Below are positions 4,858 to 8,446 of a stretch of DNA of 8,446 bases, piece after piece (positions within the stretch are counted from its first letter, which is position 1; each line of letters opens with the position of its first letter). This DNA is from CAZGTQ01 sp964528575 (GTDB lineage Bacteria; Planctomycetota; UBA1135; GCA-002686595): the NCBI GenBank assembly GCA_964528575.1, contig CAZGTQ010000027.1:1-8446 (forward strand), given 5' to 3'. The notes below the pieces were generated by a model. The model did not search any database and had not been told where the DNA came from. It saw nothing but the letters and a program-made list of their open reading frames with translations. The position numbers were made by a program, and so were the translations under genes.

Positions 4858-6717
4858 ATGACCGTCACCGAGAAACCCGGCGCCGATCTACCCCTCCAGC
4901 AGAACGAGGACGTCGTCATCCGCTTCGCAGGCGACTCCGGCGACGGGATGCAGATCACGGGCAACCAGTTCACGAACACGTCGGCGATCGTCGGGAACGA
5001 CCTGGCCACGCTGCCCGACTTCCCGGCCGAGATCCGCGCCCCCGCGGGCACGCGGCCGGGCGTCTCCGGCTTCCAGATCCACTTCAGCTCGCGCGACATC
5101 CACACGCCGGGCGACGCCCCCGACGTGCTCGTCGCGATGAACCCCGCGGCGCTGATCGTCAACATCAAGGACCTCAAGCCGGGCGGCATCGTGGTCGTCA
5201 ACACGGCGCTGTTCCGCGAGACGGACCTGAAGAAGGCGCGGCTCGACTCGAATCCGCTCGTGGACGGCACGCTCGACGGCTACCGCGTCATCGAGATCGA
5301 CATCAACGAGCGCGTCCGCGATGCGCTGAAGGACTCGCCGCTGAGCGCGAAGGACGTCCAGCGCTGCAAGAACTTCTACACGCTCGGGCTGATGTACTGG
5401 CTCTACAGCCGGCCGCTCGAGCCGACGCTCAAGTGGCTCGCGAGCAAGTTCGCGAAGAAGCCCGAGCTGATCGACGCGAACCAGAAGGCGCTGCGCGCCG
5501 GCTACAACGCCGGGGACATCCACGAGATGTTCCAGGGGCGCTACGAAGTCGCGAAGTGCGAGACGCTGCCGCCGGGCACGTACCGCAACATCGTCGGCAA
5601 CCAAGCGCTCGGGCTCGGGCTGCTCGCGGGCTCGAAGCTCGCCGACCTGCAGGTGTTCCTGGGCTCGTACCCGATCACGCCGGCGTCGGACATCCTGCAC
5701 CAGCTCTCGCGCTACAAGAACCAGGGCGTGATCACGATGCAGGCCGAGGACGAGATCGCCGCGGTCTGCGCCGCGATCGGCGCGTCGTTCACGGGCCTGC
5801 TCGGCATCACGACCACGTCCGGCCCCGGCGTCGCGCTCAAGAGCGAGGCGCTCGGTCTGGCCGTGTCGGTCGAGCTGCCGCTCGTCGTCGTCAACGTGCA
5901 GCGCGCGGGCCCGTCGACGGGCATGCCGACGAAGGTCGAGCAGGCTGACCTCTTGCAGGCGGTCTTCGGCCGCAACGGCGAGGCGCCGATCCCGGTGATC
6001 GCCGCGCAGAGCCCCGCGGATTGCTTCGCGGCGGCGATCGAGGCCGTGCGCATCGCGGTGCAGTTCATGACGCCGGTGTTCCTGCTCAGCGACAACTACC
6101 TCGCGAACGGGTCCGAGCCGTGGCGCCTGCCCGACGTCGACGAGCTCCAGCGCTTCCCGGTGACGTTCCGCACCGAGAAGGAAGGCTTCCTGCCGTTCGA
6201 CCACTCGAAGGGTCCCGCGCGGCCGTGGGTGAGGCCGGGGACGCCGGGCCTCGAGCACCGCATCGGCGGCCTCGAGAAGGACGACGGCACGGGCAACGTG
6301 TCGTACGACGCGGAGAACCACGAGCGGATGACGCATCTGCGCTGGCAGAAGCTCTGCGCGATCCGTGACACGATCCCGACGCCCGAGATCGAGGGCGAGC
6401 CGAGCGGCGACCTGCTCGTCGTCGGCTGGGGCTCGACGCTCGGCTCGAACCGCAGCGGCGTGCTCACGGCACAGCAGGCGGGGCTGAAAGTGTCCACGCT
6501 GCACCTGCGCCACGTCTGGCCGCTGCCGCACGGGCTCGACCGGATCTTCAGCAACTTCAAGTCGGTCCTCGTGCCCGAGCTCAACATGGGGCAGCTCGCG
6601 CGCATCCTGCGCAGCGAGTACCGGGGCCACAACTTCATCTCGTACACCAAGGTGCAGGGCAAGCCTTTCACCGGGAACGAGATCCACACCAAGATCACTA
6701 GCCTGCTCGGGAAGTAG
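4858..6717 (+). CDS. korA: 2-oxoglutarate:ferredoxin oxidoreductase, fused gamma-alpha subunit
   Basis: A 619-aa subunit of a two-subunit 2-oxoacid:ferredoxin oxidoreductase, which with KorB would catalyse 2-oxoglutarate + CoA + oxidised ferredoxin to succinyl-CoA + CO2 + reduced ferredoxin, or the reverse. The N-terminal gamma domain (about residues 18-205) carries RFAGDSGDGMQ (22-32) and FPAEIRAPAGTRPG (55-68). The alpha pyrimidine-binding domain follows (about 245-430), with YPITPAS (271-277), MQAEDE with the cofactor-contacting Glu (294-299), TTSGPG (319-324) and RAGPSTGMPT (349-358). The C-terminal part (about 515-619) is the transketolase-C-like domain. Length and fusion order match bacterial KorA. 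The ATG at 4858 is chosen because the gamma domain begins soon after and the upstream extension is Pro-rich and unlike the family; the RBS is weak (GGGGCGAG 5 nt upstream). korB follows after 2 nt. Substrate preference (2-oxoglutarate rather than pyruvate) is inferred from the KorAB architecture. Confidence 0.95.
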   Translation: MTVTEKPGADLPLQQNEDVVIRFAGDSGDGMQITGNQFTNTSAIVGNDLATLPDFPAEIRAPAGTRPGVSGFQIHFSSRDIHTPGDAPDVLVAMNPAALIVNIKDLKPGGIVVVNTALFRETDLKKARLDSNPLVDGTLDGYRVIEIDINERVRDALKDSPLSAKDVQRCKNFYTLGLMYWLYSRPLEPTLKWLASKFAKKPELIDANQKALRAGYNAGDIHEMFQGRYEVAKCETLPPGTYRNIVGNQALGLGLLAGSKLADLQVFLGSYPITPASDILHQLSRYKNQGVITMQAEDEIAAVCAAIGASFTGLLGITTTSGPGVALKSEALGLAVSVELPLVVVNVQRAGPSTGMPTKVEQADLLQAVFGRNGEAPIPVIAAQSPADCFAAAIEAVRIAVQFMTPVFLLSDNYLANGSEPWRLPDVDELQRFPVTFRTEKEGFLPFDHSKGPARPWVRPGTPGLEHRIGGLEKDDGTGNVSYDAENHERMTHLRWQKLCAIRDTIPTPEIEGEPSGDLLVVGWGSTLGSNRSGVLTAQQAGLKVSTLHLRHVWPLPHGLDRIFSNFKSVLVPELNMGQLARILRSEYRGHNFISYTKVQGKPFTGNEIHTKITSLLGK

Positions 6718-6719
6718 CG

Positions 6720-7712
6720 ATGGCCGAAGCGACTCTCACGAAGAAGGACCTGAAGTCGGACCAGGAGGTTCGCTGGTGCCCCGGTTGCGGGGACTACGCG
6801 ATCCTCAACACGGTCCAAGGCGTGCTCGCCTCGCTCGGCGTGCCGAAGGAGGAGCTCGTCGTCGTCTCCGGCATCGGCTGCTCGAGCCGGTTCCCGTACT
6901 ACATGGACACGTACGGGTTCCACTCGATCCACGGCCGCGCGCCGGCGGTCGCGACCGGCATCAAGGTCGCGAACCCGAAGCTCTCGGTGTGGCTCGTCAC
7001 CGGCGACGGCGACGGCCTCTCGATCGGCGGCAACCACACGATCCACCTGCTGCGTCGCAACGTCGACGTGAAGGTGCTCCTGTTCAACAACGAGATCTAC
7101 GGGCTGACGAAGGGCCAGTACTCGCCGACCTCGCCGATCGGGCTGCGCGCGCCGTCGACGCCGCTGGGCTCGGTCGACCGTCCGTTCAACCCGGTGAGCC
7201 TCGCGCTCGGCGCGGGCGCGACGTTCGTCGCGCGCACGATCGACACGCACGCGAAGCACCTCGAGGACGTGCTGCGCGCCGCGGCGGCGCACCGCGGCAC
7301 GGCGTTCGTCGAGATCTACCAGAACTGCGTGATCTTCAACGACGGCGCGTTCAACGCGGTCGCCGACAAGAAGGTGCGCGACGACAAGACGGTCGACCTG
7401 CGTCCGGGCGAGCCGCTCGTGTTCGGCAAGGAGCACGACAAGGGCCTGCGCGTCAACGGCTTCGACACCGAGGTGGTCGCCGCGGCCGACGCGACGATCT
7501 GGGATCCGTCGACGCTCTCGTCGTCGCCGGGCTTCACGATGGCGCAGCTCGACTCCGACCCGGCGATGCCGCGTCCGATCGGGATCTTCCGCCGGATCCA
7601 GGCGCAGGTGTTCGACCAGGACGTGCAGAAGCAGGTCGAGACGGCGCGCGCGGGCGGCGCTCCGTCCCTGCACGACCTGATCCACGCCGGCGACCGCTGG
7701 ACGGTCGGTTGA
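6720..7712 (+). CDS. korB: 2-oxoglutarate:ferredoxin oxidoreductase, beta subunit (TPP/[4Fe-4S])
   Basis: A 330-aa catalytic partner of KorA. It holds the thiamine-diphosphate motif GDGDGLSIGGNH (95-106) with the paired asparagines FNNEIYGLTKGQYSPTS (122-138). Four cysteines fit the single [4Fe-4S] cluster of this subunit: Cys20 and Cys23 in WCPGCGDY, Cys54 in SGIGCSSRFPYYM, and Cys203 in YQNCVIFN. No extra 8Fe ferredoxin domain is present, so electrons would pass from this one cluster to a separate ferredoxin. The ATG at 6720 is 2 nt after the korA stop, with GGGAAG a few nt upstream inside korA, so translation is probably coupled. Length and motif order are normal for KorB of two-subunit enzymes. 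The C-terminal about 100 residues are less conserved in appearance but uninterrupted. Confidence 0.95.
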   Translation: MAEATLTKKDLKSDQEVRWCPGCGDYAILNTVQGVLASLGVPKEELVVVSGIGCSSRFPYYMDTYGFHSIHGRAPAVATGIKVANPKLSVWLVTGDGDGLSIGGNHTIHLLRRNVDVKVLLFNNEIYGLTKGQYSPTSPIGLRAPSTPLGSVDRPFNPVSLALGAGATFVARTIDTHAKHLEDVLRAAAAHRGTAFVEIYQNCVIFNDGAFNAVADKKVRDDKTVDLRPGEPLVFGKEHDKGLRVNGFDTEVVAAADATIWDPSTLSSSPGFTMAQLDSDPAMPRPIGIFRRIQAQVFDQDVQKQVETARAGGAPSLHDLIHAGDRWTVG

Positions 7713-7731
7713 TCGACGGCGGCGGCGAGCC

Positions 7732-8079
7732 GTGTTCGAGCACCTGATCGAGCTGATTCGGGCGCACCCGCGCTACGGACCCGCGCTCGCGCACGCGGCG
7801 GCCCAGAAGCAGCCGCTCGTGCTCAACTACCACATCCATCCGGACGCGGAGGACTACTGCGTGTCGGTGTGCGCGCGGCTCGACAGCCCGCTCGCGCTGC
7901 TCGACCTCGGCGGGACCGGGCTGGAGGAGCTCGCGCACATCAGGGGCTTCGGCGCGGCGGAGGAGGACTGCGAGCGGCTCACCGCGGCGTTCGGCCGCGA
8001 GCTGCAGCAGGCTTACCGCCTCGACCGCACGCCGGAGCCCTGGCTGCAAGGAGCCCCGCTCCGGCCCCACGGCGAGTAG
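7732..8079 (+). CDS. Uncharacterised 115-aa protein in the kor block
   Basis: I do not recognise this protein. It is soluble in appearance, with no signal peptide or membrane segment. It has an amphipathic N-terminal helix (about residues 1-26), a central strand-like segment PLVLNYHIHPDAEDYCVSVC (28-47), a hydrophobic stretch SPLALLDLGG (52-61), a helical region with many acidic residues (63-97), and a short Pro-rich tail. His34, His36, Cys43, Cys47 and Cys80 could bind a metal, but no known motif matches. It starts with GTG 19 nt after korB behind a weak GGCGAG, and the pterin dehydratase gene starts 13 nt after its stop. Codon use and third-position GC match its neighbours, supporting a real gene. 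A link to KorAB is suggested only by position. Confidence 0.72.
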   Translation: MFEHLIELIRAHPRYGPALAHAAAQKQPLVLNYHIHPDAEDYCVSVCARLDSPLALLDLGGTGLEELAHIRGFGAAEEDCERLTAAFGRELQQAYRLDRTPEPWLQGAPLRPHGE

Positions 8080-8092
8080 GCTCGGCGGCACG

Positions 8093-8440
8093 ATGACCGA
8101 GCTGCCGACCAAGTGCGTGCCCTGCGAGGGCGGGGTCCCCGCGCTCACCGAGGAAGAAGCCGCGCAGCGCCATGCGGCGCACGTCCCGCGCTGGACGCTC
8201 GACTACCCGCGCCTGCGCCGCAGCTTCGAGCTGGCGACGTTCCGCGCGGCGCTCGCGTGGATCAACCGCGTCGGCATGCTCGCCGAGGAGGAGGGCCACC
8301 ACCCCGACTTCCACCTGACCGGCTGGAACCACGTCGAGCTCGTGCTCATGACGCACGCGATCGAGGGCCTCTCGGACAACGACTTCGTCCTCGCGAAGAA
8401 GATCGACCGCCTCGCGAACGCGGACGGAGTGAGCAAGTGA
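8093..8440 (+). CDS. phhB: Pterin-4a-carbinolamine dehydratase
   Basis: A 115-aa enzyme that dehydrates 4a-hydroxytetrahydrobiopterin, recycling the cofactor of aromatic amino acid hydroxylases; bacterial relatives also occur near molybdenum-cofactor or other pterin functions. It opens with KCVPCEGGVPALTEEEA (7-23), a common N-terminus for the bacterial family. The core EEEGHHPDFHLTGWNHVELVLMTHAIEGLSDND is present (66-97, split), with His69 and His70 of the HHP motif and His88 matching the three active-site histidines of PCD/DCoH, then the closing Asp of the signature. Length is normal. The ATG at 8093 lacks a clear Shine-Dalgarno sequence and follows the 115-aa gene by 13 nt. No phenylalanine hydroxylase is in the window, so the pterin user is unknown. 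The symbol follows family practice and does not prove a role in phenylalanine breakdown. Confidence 0.92.
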   Translation: MTELPTKCVPCEGGVPALTEEEAAQRHAAHVPRWTLDYPRLRRSFELATFRAALAWINRVGMLAEEEGHHPDFHLTGWNHVELVLMTHAIEGLSDNDFVLAKKIDRLANADGVSK

Positions 8441-8446
8441 GCGCGC
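8437..8446 (+). CDS. Start of a further gene, cut by the window edge
   Basis: Only the first three codons (GTG AGC GCG, Met-Ser-Ala) lie inside the window. The GTG overlaps the stop codon of the pterin dehydratase gene (GTGA, 4-nt overlap), and a good ribosome binding site, GGAG at 8426-8429, lies 7 nt upstream, better than the site of most genes here. This strongly suggests a translationally coupled next gene in the kor block, but its product cannot be known from the window. Confidence 0.5.

Noticed and set aside
4888..6687. A 599-codon open frame on the minus strand, antisense to korA
   Set aside because: It lies fully opposite a well-conserved KorA, has no recognisable motif, and has the Arg/Val/Asp-rich composition of a GC-driven shadow frame.
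1..8446. CRISPR arrays, tRNA or rRNA genes, insertion sequences, prophage or toxin-antitoxin genes
   Set aside because: Nothing seen supports any of these: the only tandem repeats are the two short copies at 1-69, and every gene with a recognisable family is chromosomal metabolic or envelope-type.

Overview
The window is a dense, very GC-rich stretch of bacterial chromosome with strong G/C bias at third codon positions. That bias also produces many long but meaningless antisense frames. Nine coding regions are supported: five on the minus strand, three complete ones on the plus strand, and the first codons of a ninth running off the right edge. No phage, transposase, CRISPR, tRNA or rRNA sequence was seen. 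The host cannot be named from this window. High GC, predicted lipoproteins, a DUF4097 surface protein and a two-subunit 2-oxoacid:ferredoxin oxidoreductase would fit a high-GC environmental lineage such as Myxococcota or other former Deltaproteobacteria, Planctomycetota or Acidobacteriota. That is inference only.

Left block (71-4535, all minus strand, read right to left): a FIST N/C-domain protein; a membrane-anchored alpha/beta hydrolase of the BEM46/ABHD13 type; a 158-nt gap with a weak candidate promoter; an exported DUF4097 beta-repeat protein; a membrane-anchored single-domain rhodanese; and a RidA-family protein carrying a lipoprotein signal peptide. The last two overlap by 4 nt (GTGA) and are probably translationally coupled. 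Past the end of the block (1-69) are two tandem copies of a short hairpin-bearing repeat that could end transcription. Four of the five proteins are predicted to be membrane-attached or exported, so the block looks like a set of envelope-associated proteins, but no shared pathway is evident.

Middle (4536-4857): a 322-nt divergent intergenic region with no gene. It has a small AT-rich patch near the FIST side and a C-rich, G-poor leader before korA.

Right block (4858 to the right edge, all plus strand): korA (fused gamma-alpha subunit) and korB (TPP and [4Fe-4S] subunit) of a 2-oxoglutarate:ferredoxin-type oxidoreductase, separated by 2 nt; a 115-aa protein I do not recognise; a pterin-4a-carbinolamine dehydratase; and a further gene starting at 8437 through a GTGA overlap behind a good ribosome binding site. 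KorAB would interconvert 2-oxoglutarate and succinyl-CoA with ferredoxin as electron carrier, so the block has a central-carbon core followed by small accessory genes.

I did not find a convincing new multi-gene system. The points most worth a second look are the lipidated RidA coupled to a membrane rhodanese, the unknown 115-aa protein in the kor block, and the tandem hairpin repeats at the left edge.
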